DNA of 64,000 bases from the NCBI GenBank assembly GCA_965242565.1, contig OZ251457.1, positions 2,480,001-2,544,000 on the forward strand, given 5' to 3'. Position numbers and translations under genes: made by a program. The notes below the pieces were generated by a model. That model was not told where the DNA came from. It did not search any database and worked only from the letters and a program-made list of their open reading frames with translations. This stretch comes from CATQGW01 sp965242565 (GTDB lineage: Bacteria; Chloroflexota; Dehalococcoidia; Bin125). Positions 40,446 to 48,220 of the stretch are shown piece by piece; position 1 is the stretch's first letter, and every line of letters starts with the position of its first letter.

Positions 40446-40482
40446 GTCGCCCCAGACTTGATCTGGGGCCCAAACCCAACCC
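40446..40482. repeat. Palindromic intergenic repeat after ribH
   Basis: CCCCAGA-CTTGA-TCTGGGG at 40450-40468 followed by CCCAAACCCAACCCCC. It lies in the 241-nt gap between ribH and the RCC1-repeat gene, preceded by two CGTCATCCC/CGTCATTCCCGC half-sites. Confidence 0.75.
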
Positions 40483-40620
40483 CCTGAGCAACACCGGAGC
40501 CCCGAGCCGCCCCTCCTACGCCGTTCGCAGCACAAACCCGCCCCGCCGCCGCCCTCCTCCCGCAAACCACGTACCACCCGTGTACCATCCAAACCGCCAC
40601 CCGCCCAAGGAGGAACCAAA

Positions 40621-41502
40621 ATGGCCAAACCCCTCCTCGCCGCACTCACCCTCACAGCACTCCTCCTCCTCGGCCTCACCGCCGCCGACGCCCAGACCAA
40701 CCCCCAACCCGACAACACTCAAATCGCCGCCGCCGCCGACAAGTACATCGCCCTCAGCGCCGGACACAGCCACACCTGCCGACTGCGCGACACCGGCGCC
40801 CTCACCTGCTGAGGCGGCCGCAACGCCCACGGAGAAAACGCCGTCCCCGAAGGCAAATTCACCGCCGTCGGCGCCGGCGGCAGCCACACCTGCGCCATCC
40901 GCGACAACGGCGCACTCCAATGCTGGGGATACACCGCCGACGCCACAGACAGCATCCTCGCCCGCACCGACCCGCCCACCGGCCAATTCACCGCCCTCAG
41001 CCTCGGCTTCCTCCACGCCTGCGCCATCCGCAGCGACGGCGCACTTCAATGCTGGGGCAACAACGGCTCCGGCCGCGCTACCCCGCCCACCGGCCAATTC
41101 ACTGCCCTCAGCCTCGGCGTCGGCCACAGCTGCGCCATCCGCAGCGACGCCTCGCTCCATTGCTGGGGCCTCAACAACTACGGCCAGACCGACGCCCCAA
41201 GCGGCGCATTCACCGCAATCGCCGCCGGCGCAAACCACAGCTGCGCCATCCGCGACAACGGCCAACTCGTCTGCTGGGGCGGCGACACCGACGGCCAAAC
41301 TATCCCCCCGCCGGGCAACGACTACATCGTAGTCGCCGCCGGCGCAAACCACAGCTGCGCCGCCGGCGAGCGCAACATCGCCTGCTGGGGCAACAGCTGG
41401 GGCGACATCGTCGCCTCGCCCGCCGCCGCAGCCCAGGCCCCCTCGCAGCCAGCCCAGGAACCGCAAGAACCCTCCGGCCCGCCCCCCGAAGAACCGCAAT
41501 AA
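40621..41502 (+). CDS. Secreted RCC1-repeat protein interrupted by in-frame TGA
   Basis: A 293-codon frame. A signal peptide (LLAALTLTALLLLGLTAADA, cleavage after ADA) is followed by six RCC1-type repeats of the pattern H-x-C-A-I-R-x3-G-x-L-x-C-W-G. In repeat 1 the conserved Trp codon after Cys is TGA (40810-40812, codon 64) instead of TGG. Downstream the frame continues intact to TAA at 41500-41502 with an Ala/Pro/Glu-rich tail. GGAGG precedes the ATG. No bacterial SECIS-like hairpin follows the TGA. It could be a recent nonsense mutation, a readthrough site, a strain variant or a sequence error. Confidence 0.7.
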
Positions 41503-41548
41503 CCACCCCGCCATCCCTCCGCACACTCCGCCGTCCCCCCGCATCTCC

Positions 41549-41586
41549 GTCGCCCCCGCGCACTCGGGGGCAAACCCAACCCCCTT
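41549..41586. repeat. Variant palindromic intergenic repeat
   Basis: CCCCCG-CGCACT-CGGGGG hairpin with the conserved AAACCCAACCCCCTT tail, between the RCC1-type gene and the convergent AhpD-like gene. The CAGA/TCTG stem of other copies is replaced but the tail is kept. Confidence 0.6.
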
Positions 41587-41642
41587 ACCGACTCACACCT
41601 ACCCACCCGCATAACAGCCGGGGACGCCCCATGTGCCGCCCC

Positions 41643-42779
41643 CTACCCCCCATCCCCATACGTGTTCAGCGCCGAGTAATACTCATCCACCCCCAGCGAC
41701 GCCCGCCACTCCGCGCTCTGCTCGTCCGTAAAACGATCCAGCGGAATCCCGCAGCCGTCCGCAATCCGCACCATCCGCTGATAATTCGCCACCGTCGCCG
41801 CCGCATCCACCACCGCCTCCCCGCCCAGCGCCGACTCCACCGCCGCACGACGCTCCGCCAAATCCGCATCCCGACGCACTGCCGCGTCCGCGTACGCCAT
41901 CAGCACATCCGCCTGCGGCACCCCAACATCCACCGCATCATCGGTCGTCCCCCGCAGATTCAGCCGCTCGTTGCCCAGACTGCTCCGACGGAGCAGATTC
42001 GCGTGCGAAAGCGTTCAATAGAAGCACTCGTTCAGCGCCGACACCCGCGTCGCCAGCAACTCCAGCTGCGGCCGCGTCAGCGTCCGGTGACGCTTCTCGA
42101 TCTCCCCCATCTCCGTCCACGACAAATAGTGCGCCGCGAACTGATCATTCAGCCAGCGCACATTGTCCGGCACCAAACTCAGCGCCGAAACCACGTTCGC
42201 CGGACGCCGCCCCGTCATCTCCGCGTAAATGTCCAGATCACCCGGATCTGCATCCTCCGGCAGCAGGATCGGCGGCCACGACACATCCTTCGCCGCCCCC
42301 GCCGGGCGGTAGCCCGTAGGCTCCCCCGCCAGCGGCTCCGGCAGCGGCTCCAGCGGCAAACCCAGCGCCCGGTGCAGCTCGTCCACCGCGAACACATGCA
42401 CCAGCACCCCCAGCAACTCGATGTAGCGCTCCTCGCTCATCCCCTCCGCCGTCGTCACCTGCCCGTACCACGCCTCCGACAGCCGCGACTTGTCTGTCAC
42501 CAGCTTGTGAATCGCCTCCACCGCAGCCTGTGGCAGCAGCGGGTCGGGCGAGCACTCACCCGCCACCGACGCCGGCGAGAGCGCCCCCGCCCGCTCGCGG
42601 CACAGCCCGCAATCCTCCGCCGCCCGCGTCTGCCGCGCAATCGCCACCCGCTCCGCCCCCGTCCACCACGACCCGGGAGCGCGCAGACGCTCCCAATCGC
42701 GCAAATGGCAGTCCCGAATCCGATCCGCAATCGGAAACCCCGCCTCGCGGTAATCGAACCGCATCGCCGTCGTCGTCAT
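41643..42779 (-). CDS. AhpD-like selenoprotein (predicted), copy A
   Basis: A 378-residue frame if TGA at 42015-42017 is read as selenocysteine (Sec255). The context is NECFY-U-TLSHANLLR, i.e. C-x-x-U followed by His, matching the redox motif C-x-x-C-x3-H of the AhpD/carboxymuconolactone decarboxylase family. A hairpin with a GUC apical loop lies 18 nt past the TGA (41980-41996). Downstream the frame continues 124 codons with family-like sequence (MVRIADGCGIPLDRF). The N-terminal part has WWTGAERVAIARQ and a second CGLC motif near 50. Start ATG 42779 has GGAGAGG upstream. A truncation at TGA would remove the active site. SelABC genes are not in the window. Confidence 0.85.
41980..41996 (-). 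promoter_or_regulatory. SECIS-like hairpin of AhpD-like copy A
   Basis: On the minus strand CTGCTCC-GTC-GGAGCAG forms a perfect 7-bp stem with a 3-nt loop containing GU. It begins 18 nt after the in-frame TGA. Bacterial SECIS elements recognised by SelB lie just after the UGA and need a short stem with G-U in the apical loop, so position, size and loop all fit. It lies inside the coding frame. Confidence 0.75.
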
Positions 42780-42830
42780 CGCGCGCCATCCTCTCCGCTG
42801 CCCGCTCAACCGGGCCGCTCAGCCGGCCGC

Positions 42831-43892
42831 TCAGGTCGCGGCGTAGGTGTTCGCCGCCGAGCGGTACGCCGTCAGCCCCAGACGCTGCGGCAGCTCGCCC
42901 GAACGCTCCAAAATGTAGCCGTCCACCGGAATCCCCGTCCCGTCCGCGATCCGCACCATCCGCTGGAAGTTGGCCATCGTGCTCGCCGCGTCGACCGTCG
43001 CCGAGGCCCCGATCGCCTCCGCCAGCCGCGCCCGCACCTCCGCCAGCTCAGCGCTGCGCCGCACCGCCGCCGCCGTGAACTCCATCAGCAGCCCGCCGTG
43101 CGCCACCCCGCTCTCCTGCGACGGATCCACAATCGCCCCGAAATTCAGTGCCTCATTCCCGCGGCTGTTCGCACCGAGCAGCCCCACATGCGAGGTGGTT
43201 CAATAAAAGCACTCGTTCAGCACCGACACCCGCGACGCGATCAGCTCCTGCTGCGCCCGATCGATCCCCCGCAGCTTCCCCGTCTCGCGCATCTCCACAT
43301 ACGACAGATAGTGCGCGTGCGAGAGATCCGCCAGCCAGGGCAGATTGCCCGGCACGAGGCTCAGCGCGGTGAGCACATTCGCCGCAAACGGCGCGCCCTC
43401 GTAAAGCCCCTCGTCCTCCGGATCCAGTCCGTCCGGCGGCGTAATCGCCAGCCAGCCGTCCCCCTGCCGCGCCCCCGACGGACGCCGCCGCGAGGGCTCG
43501 CCCACCAGCGGCGCGGGCAGCGGCTCCAGCGGAATATCCAACGCCCGGTGCAGCTCGTCGATCGAAAACACATGCACCAGCACGCCCAGCAGCTCGATGT
43601 AGTGCGCGTCGCTCATGCCCTCCGCCGCGCAGGTCCGCTCCACCCACTCGCGCGAGAGATTGGCGTTGTCCACCACGATCTTCTGCACCGCATGAACCGC
43701 CGCCTTCGGCAGCAGCGCCGATCCGCCGCCGCCCTCGAACGCCGCCGCCCGCCGGCATTGCTCGGCAATCGCCACGCGCTCCGCCCCCGTCCACCAGAAG
43801 CCCGGCGCCGCCAGCCGCTCCCACGACCGCCGATGCGCCCCAACCACCCGCTCCGAAATCGGCCACTCGCAGCCCGCATACTCAAACGCCAT
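42831..43892 (-). CDS. AhpD-like selenoprotein (predicted), copy B
   Basis: A 353-residue frame with TGA at 43200-43202 read as Sec231: NECFY-U-TTSHVGLLG, the same C-x-x-U-x3-H arrangement as copy A. A hairpin with a GUG loop starts 16 nt after the TGA (43163-43183). The N-terminal part parallels copy A (WWTGAERVAIAEQ, YIELLGVLVHVFSIDELHRA, VSVLNECFY), and the region after the TGA continues as MANFQRMVRIADGTGIPVDG. The N-terminal Cys pair of copy A is not kept here. ATG 43892 has GGAGGTG upstream. Copies A and B are tandem, 51 nt apart, and likely co-transcribed. Thiol/selenol peroxidase or reductase activity is inferred. Confidence 0.85.
43163..43183 (-). promoter_or_regulatory. SECIS-like hairpin of AhpD-like copy B
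   Basis: On the minus strand GGCTG-C-TCG-GTG-CGA-A-CAGCC: an outer 5-bp stem, one C-A mismatch, an inner 3-bp stem and a GUG loop. It begins 16 nt after the TGA. Its base sequence differs from copy A while structure, distance and loop GU are kept, which suggests selection on the RNA. Confidence 0.72.
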
Positions 43893-44216
43893 CGCGCACC
43901 TCCGCCCAAAGGCTAACGAACCCGCAACCCCCGCGCGCACCCCTCTCACCCCCCGCGCGCGCACCCGCACCCGCCCGCTCCGTCGCCCCCCACTCCAATC
44001 CCGTCGCCCTCGCCCAACCTGTCGCCCCCACTCCAATCCCATCGCCCTCGCCTAACCCGTCGCCCTCGCCTAACCCGTCACCCCCGCCAAATCCCGTCAC
44101 CCCCGACTTGATCGGGGGGCAAACCCCAACGCCGCCCGCAGCGCAAGAACCCCGAACCACCTCCCAACCCCGTTCGCAGAACCCCCCCGGTACGCCGTGC
44201 CGTTCAATAGCCAAGC
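43893..44216. other. Repeat-filled intergenic region
   Basis: A 324-nt spacer upstream of AhpD-like copy B. About 43980-44100 carries roughly seven tandem units of about 19 nt built on CGTCGCCCTCGCCTAACC with drift. A palindromic element CCCCGA-CTTGA-TCGGGG (44101-44117) with CAAACCCCAACGCCG and GCAGCGCAAG tail ends near 44153. The rest is low-complexity C-rich sequence. The ribosome-binding site and promoter of the AhpD pair should lie within the first 80 nt. No coding sequence was recognised. Confidence 0.6.
44095..44153. repeat. Palindromic intergenic repeat near alkD
   Basis: CCCCGACTTGATCGGGG stem, CAAACCCCAACGCCGC and the GCAGCGCAAGAACCCC tail; a shortened-stem member of the family at 345-402. 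Confidence 0.7.
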
Positions 44217-44909
44217 TCAGCCCCGCGCCTGCCAGCGCGCCCGCATCCGCGCCGACGGACGCCCCACCTTTGAGCCCGTATCGAGCTTCTTCCGCACCTC
44301 CCGAGGGATGCGCGGGTGCAGGCGCGGCTCATGCGCGGCCAGCCACTCACGCACCGGCGGCGCATCGCGGATGCCCAACTCGCGCAGCGCCCAGGAAAGC
44401 GCCTTCACAATCAGATCCTCCCGCGCATCAATGAACAGGTCGCACACCGCCAGCGTGCGCGCCGCGTCGCCCGCGCCCAACTGCCGCTCGTTGAGCGCAA
44501 TCGTCGAAACGATCGCCGCCCGCCGCCGCCACATATCCCGCGAACGCGCCCAGCGCAGCACCCGCGCGTCCGTCAACTGTCCCCGCTGCCAGGCCGGGCC
44601 GCTCAGCAACCGCGCGAAATGATCCACGCTGTCCCAGCCGTCGAGCGTCGCGCCCAGCCGCTCCAGCCAACGCCAGTCGAGCGCCGCCGCGGCCGGCCGG
44701 TGCCGTGCGGCGATTTCAAAGCCCACGGAACGCAGCCAGCCGCGCCGTTGGGCCAGCGCCTCGCTCAGCTCGAGCACCGCTGCGGCGTCGGCGTCGCGCA
44801 GCTCGCCCACGAGCTCGCGGGCGACGCCGCGCATCGCCGGCGTGCGCAGCGGCTGCGGCGCAGCCGCCAGCCGGCGTTCGACTTCGGCGACAGTGATCGC
44901 GGCGCCCAT
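44217..44909 (-). CDS. DNA alkylation repair protein (AlkD-like HEAT-repeat glycosylase)
   Basis: A 230-aa all-helical protein of the AlkD/DNA_alkylation family, which excises bulky N3/N7-alkylated bases without base flipping. Typical segments are WLRSVGFEIAARH, DWRWLERLGATLDGWDSVDH and RWARSRDMWRRRAAIVSTIA, followed by DLIVKALSWALRELG. The start is uncertain between ATG 44909 (chosen, before ITVAEVERRL) and ATG 44936. It is divergent from the enoyl-CoA hydratase gene with a short shared promoter gap. Confidence 0.88.
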   Translation of the reverse strand: MGAAITVAEVERRLAAAPQPLRTPAMRGVARELVGELRDADAAAVLELSEALAQRRGWLRSVGFEIAARHRPAAAALDWRWLERLGATLDGWDSVDHFARLLSGPAWQRGQLTDARVLRWARSRDMWRRRAAIVSTIALNERQLGAGDAARTLAVCDLFIDAREDLIVKALSWALRELGIRDAPPVREWLAAHEPRLHPRIPREVRKKLDTGSKVGRPSARMRARWQARG

Positions 44910-44983
44910 CCCGCAGTTATACGCGATTCGCCCCATTGCTATCGTGCAGCCATCCATTCCGCAGCAAGACGGGAGCAGCAAAC

Positions 44984-45799
44984 ATGGCCTACCGCGACGT
45001 GATCTACGAGCCGGGCCCTGTCGCCCGTGTGATTCTCAACCGCCCCGAATACCGCAACGCCCAAAGCCGCGTCCTGCTTGAAGAGATGGACGCCGCCTTC
45101 CAGGAGGCCGTCGAAGACCCCCAGTGCCAGGTCATCGTCCTCTCCGGCAACGGCCCCGACTTCTCCGCCGGCCACGACCTCGGCTCGCCCGCCGAACTCG
45201 ACGATCGCGACGAGCGCGGCTGGGCCGACGACTTCGTCGGCGTCTATGACCGCCAGCGCGACAGCCGCATCACCAACACCATGCGCTGGCGCAACATCCC
45301 CAAGCCCACCATCGCCATGGTCCACGGACGCTGCATCTTCGGCGGCTGGATGGTCGCCGCCTCAATGGACCTGATCTTCGCCGCCAGCGACGCCCTCTTC
45401 CTCGCCTCCCATACCCAGTACTTCTCCGCGCCTTGGGACCTCGGCCCCCGCAAGGCCAAGGAGATCCTCTTCCAAAACCGCTTCATCCCCGCCGAAGAAG
45501 CGCACGAACTCGGCTTCGTCAACCGCATCTACCCGCCCGAAGCGCTCGAGCGCAAAACGCTCGAATACGCCGAGGAGGTCGCCGAGCACTCCCCCATGGC
45601 CCTGCGCCAGATCAAGTTCTCGATCAACAACATGCTCGACGCCCAGGGCTTCACCACCCACATCACCTCCGCCTTCCACACCTACGCGCTGGGCGCGCGC
45701 TTCGGCGAGCGCGACCCCCGAATGGTCGAGGGCAAACGCCAGCTGCGCCCCGTCCAGCGCGCCTTCGAGAAGCTCAAGCGCGGCCCCCGCAACGGCTGA
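44984..45799 (+). CDS. Enoyl-CoA hydratase/isomerase family protein
   Basis: A 271-aa crotonase-fold enzyme. CoA and oxyanion loops are GPDFSAGHDLGSP and MVHGRCIFGGWMVAASMDL; the C-terminal helices carry AEEVAEHSPMALRQIKFSIN. The usual hydratase Glu positions are not conserved (SHTQYFSAPWDLGPRK), so hydrolase or isomerase activity is possible. ATG 44984 has GGGAG upstream. It is followed after 33 nt by the second tandem CaiB/BaiF gene, forming a two-gene CoA-ester module. Confidence 0.9.
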   Translation: MAYRDVIYEPGPVARVILNRPEYRNAQSRVLLEEMDAAFQEAVEDPQCQVIVLSGNGPDFSAGHDLGSPAELDDRDERGWADDFVGVYDRQRDSRITNTMRWRNIPKPTIAMVHGRCIFGGWMVAASMDLIFAASDALFLASHTQYFSAPWDLGPRKAKEILFQNRFIPAEEAHELGFVNRIYPPEALERKTLEYAEEVAEHSPMALRQIKFSINNMLDAQGFTTHITSAFHTYALGARFGERDPRMVEGKRQLRPVQRAFEKLKRGPRNG

Positions 45800-45832
45800 G
45801 CCGCCCCCCACCCGCTAGAGAGGACGCGCCCC

Positions 45833-48184
45833 GTGGACCTGCTCGGCGGACTCAAGATCGTCGAGTACTGCTCCGGCCCCGCAGGCGCAGCCTGCGCCCG
45901 CGAGCTCGCCCGCTGGGGTGCCGATGTGCTCTCACTCGAACCGCCGCAGGGCTCGCCCCTGCGCGACGCCCCGCCGCTGCTCGAGCGCAATGGCCGTCGC
46001 TACTCAATGCTCCACCTCTCTCTCTCCCAGGACAAAACAATCGAGCCGTTCAACGTCGAACGGCTCAACACCGCGCTCGACACCGCCGACATCTTCGTGA
46101 CCGACGCCCCACTCGCCGAGATCCAGAGCGCCGCCGCAGACCGGCCCCGCCTGATCACCGTCCACTGCTCCCCCTTCGGCGCGAGCGGCCCCTACGCCCG
46201 CTACCGCGCCGACGACCTGATCGTCCAAGCCCTCTCCGGCTTCGCCGCCACCCAGGGCTTGCCCGACCGCCGACCACTCGCCGCCCCCGCCGCCATCATC
46301 CCTCGCGCCGCCGGCGTGCTCGCCGCGGTCGGCGCAATCGCCGCTCTGCTCGAACGCGCCCACAGCGGCCGCGGTCAATGGATCGAGCTGGCCGAAATCG
46401 AGGCCGTCTGCACCCTCACCATGGCCGTCCGCAGCGAATTCGCCGGCCAGGCCATCCTCCGCGCCGGCGGACCCGAAGGCTGGGCCGAAGTCCTGCCCAC
46501 CGCCGACGGATTCGTCACCCTCAGCGCCTGGTCGCGCGACGCCCTCCGCGCCGCGCCCGCCGCCTTCGGCGTCAAACCGCCGCCCGACGAGTTACTGGAC
46601 GGCCCCGGCGCAGCCGTCGCCGACAAGGCCGCCGCGCTCGACTACTTCCGCCCGATCCTCGCCGAGCGCAGCTCCGAAGAGGTCTTCAACCGCCTCGCCG
46701 AGCTGGCCGTCAACCTCGCCTGGCACCGCAGCGCCGGCGACCTGCTCGACGACCCCCACCTCAACGAACTCGGCTTCGTCCGCGAAATCGACGGCGGCGA
46801 GCTCGGCAAGCTACGCGCCGCCGGACCGCCCGCCCGCATCATCGACCCCGGCGCAGCCGGAGCAGCTGGAGCAGACAGCACATCGCACGCCGACGACTTC
46901 ACCCGCCGCCCGCGCCCCAACCCGACTAGTGCTTCGAGCGGGCCGCTCGACGGCCTGCGCGTCGTCGACTTCACCCACGCCTGGCTCGGCCCCTACGCCT
47001 CCGCCCTGCTCGCCGACCTCGGCGCCGAGGTGATCAAAATCGAAGGCCCGCGCCGCCCCGACCTCTGGCGACACGAAACGCGCTGGCCCATGCCCGCCGC
47101 CGCGCCCGACGCCCACCCGCTCAACATCCGCGCCAACTTCCACATGGCCAACCGCAACAAGCGTGTCATCTCCCTCGCGCTCGACACCGAGCAGGGCCGC
47201 GAACTCGCCCTCGAACTGATCGCCCGCGCCGACCTCGCGCTCGAAAACTTCCGCCCCCGCGTGCTCGAAAACCTGCGCCTCACCCACGACCACATGCGCG
47301 CCGTTAACCCGCGCATCACCCTCGTCAGCTTCTCCGGCTTCGGTGCCGGCGGGCCCTACTCCAACTACCGCGCCAACGGCGGCAGCACCGAAGGCAACGC
47401 CGGCTGGGACATGCTGCTCGGCTACCCCGGCGAAAACCCCCAACTGCTCGGCACCATGCAGGCCGACCCCATCTGCGGCGCGCAAATGGCCCTGGTCGCC
47501 CTCGCCGCCCTCTACCGTCGCGCGCAGGACGGCCGCGGCGGACTGCACATTGACGGCTCCATGTTCGAGGCCGCCGCCGGCTACATCGAGGAACACGCCC
47601 TGCTCGCCTCCGCCGGCGGCCGGCCCGTCGCTCGCAACGGCAACCGCCGCCCCGATCAGGCGCCCCACGAGTGCTTCCCCTGCCGGGGCAACGACGAATG
47701 GATCGCCATCGCCGCCCCCGACGACGCAGCCTGGTCCGCCCTGCTGAAAGTCGCCGGCAAGGACGCCCAACTCGACCGCCCCGAATGGCGCAGCGCCGCC
47801 GGCCGCCTCGCCGACGTCGACGCCCTCGAAGCCGCAATCGCCGATTGGACCCGCAACTGGGACGCCCAGACACTCCAGTCCCGCCTCCAGCGCGCCGGCG
47901 TCCCCGCCGGCCTCGTCCACTCCACCCTCAGCGTGCTCGCCGACCCGCACCTCGCCGCGCGCGGGTGGTGGCAATACCTCGAGCACCCCGATTACGGCGT
48001 CCGACGCCACGGCGGCCCGCCCTGGCGCTTCTCCCGCACCCCCGCCCAAATCATCCGCCCCGCACCCCGCCTCGGCGAACACACCGTGGAAATCCTCCGC
48101 AACACCCTCAACCACACCGATCTCGAAATCACCCAATGGCTAAAAGACGGCGTAATCGCAGACCTCACCGCAACCGCCGAGTAA
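45833..48184 (+). CDS. Tandem-domain CaiB/BaiF CoA-transferase (paralogue 2)
   Basis: A 783-aa fusion of two class-III CoA-transferase domains. The first (1-about 340) starts LKIVEYCSGPAGAACARELA and keeps Asp at the catalytic site (RYRADDLIVQALSGF). The second (from about 375) starts LRVVDFTHAWLGPYASALLA, and the matching site reads YRANGGSTEGNAG without Asp. The whole protein mimics a dimer with one probable active site, as in the paralogue at 22537-24984. The start is GTG with AGAGAGGA upstream. It shares a transcript with the preceding enoyl-CoA hydratase. Confidence 0.9.
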   Translation: MDLLGGLKIVEYCSGPAGAACARELARWGADVLSLEPPQGSPLRDAPPLLERNGRRYSMLHLSLSQDKTIEPFNVERLNTALDTADIFVTDAPLAEIQSAAADRPRLITVHCSPFGASGPYARYRADDLIVQALSGFAATQGLPDRRPLAAPAAIIPRAAGVLAAVGAIAALLERAHSGRGQWIELAEIEAVCTLTMAVRSEFAGQAILRAGGPEGWAEVLPTADGFVTLSAWSRDALRAAPAAFGVKPPPDELLDGPGAAVADKAAALDYFRPILAERSSEEVFNRLAELAVNLAWHRSAGDLLDDPHLNELGFVREIDGGELGKLRAAGPPARIIDPGAAGAAGADSTSHADDFTRRPRPNPTSASSGPLDGLRVVDFTHAWLGPYASALLADLGAEVIKIEGPRRPDLWRHETRWPMPAAAPDAHPLNIRANFHMANRNKRVISLALDTEQGRELALELIARADLALENFRPRVLENLRLTHDHMRAVNPRITLVSFSGFGAGGPYSNYRANGGSTEGNAGWDMLLGYPGENPQLLGTMQADPICGAQMALVALAALYRRAQDGRGGLHIDGSMFEAAAGYIEEHALLASAGGRPVARNGNRRPDQAPHECFPCRGNDEWIAIAAPDDAAWSALLKVAGKDAQLDRPEWRSAAGRLADVDALEAAIADWTRNWDAQTLQSRLQRAGVPAGLVHSTLSVLADPHLAARGWWQYLEHPDYGVRRHGGPPWRFSRTPAQIIRPAPRLGEHTVEILRNTLNHTDLEITQWLKDGVIADLTATAE

Positions 48185-48220
48185 CCCCCACACCCCGAAC
48201 ACCGCGATTATGCTGCACTC

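Noticed and set aside
40810..40860. Selenocysteine at the TGA of the RCC1-repeat gene
   Set aside because: The position is Trp in the other repeats, and downstream hairpins (for example ACGG with CCGT) have large loops without the required GU.
43980..44100. CRISPR array
   Set aside because: Units are contiguous and drifted, without unique spacers of constant length, and no cas genes are present.
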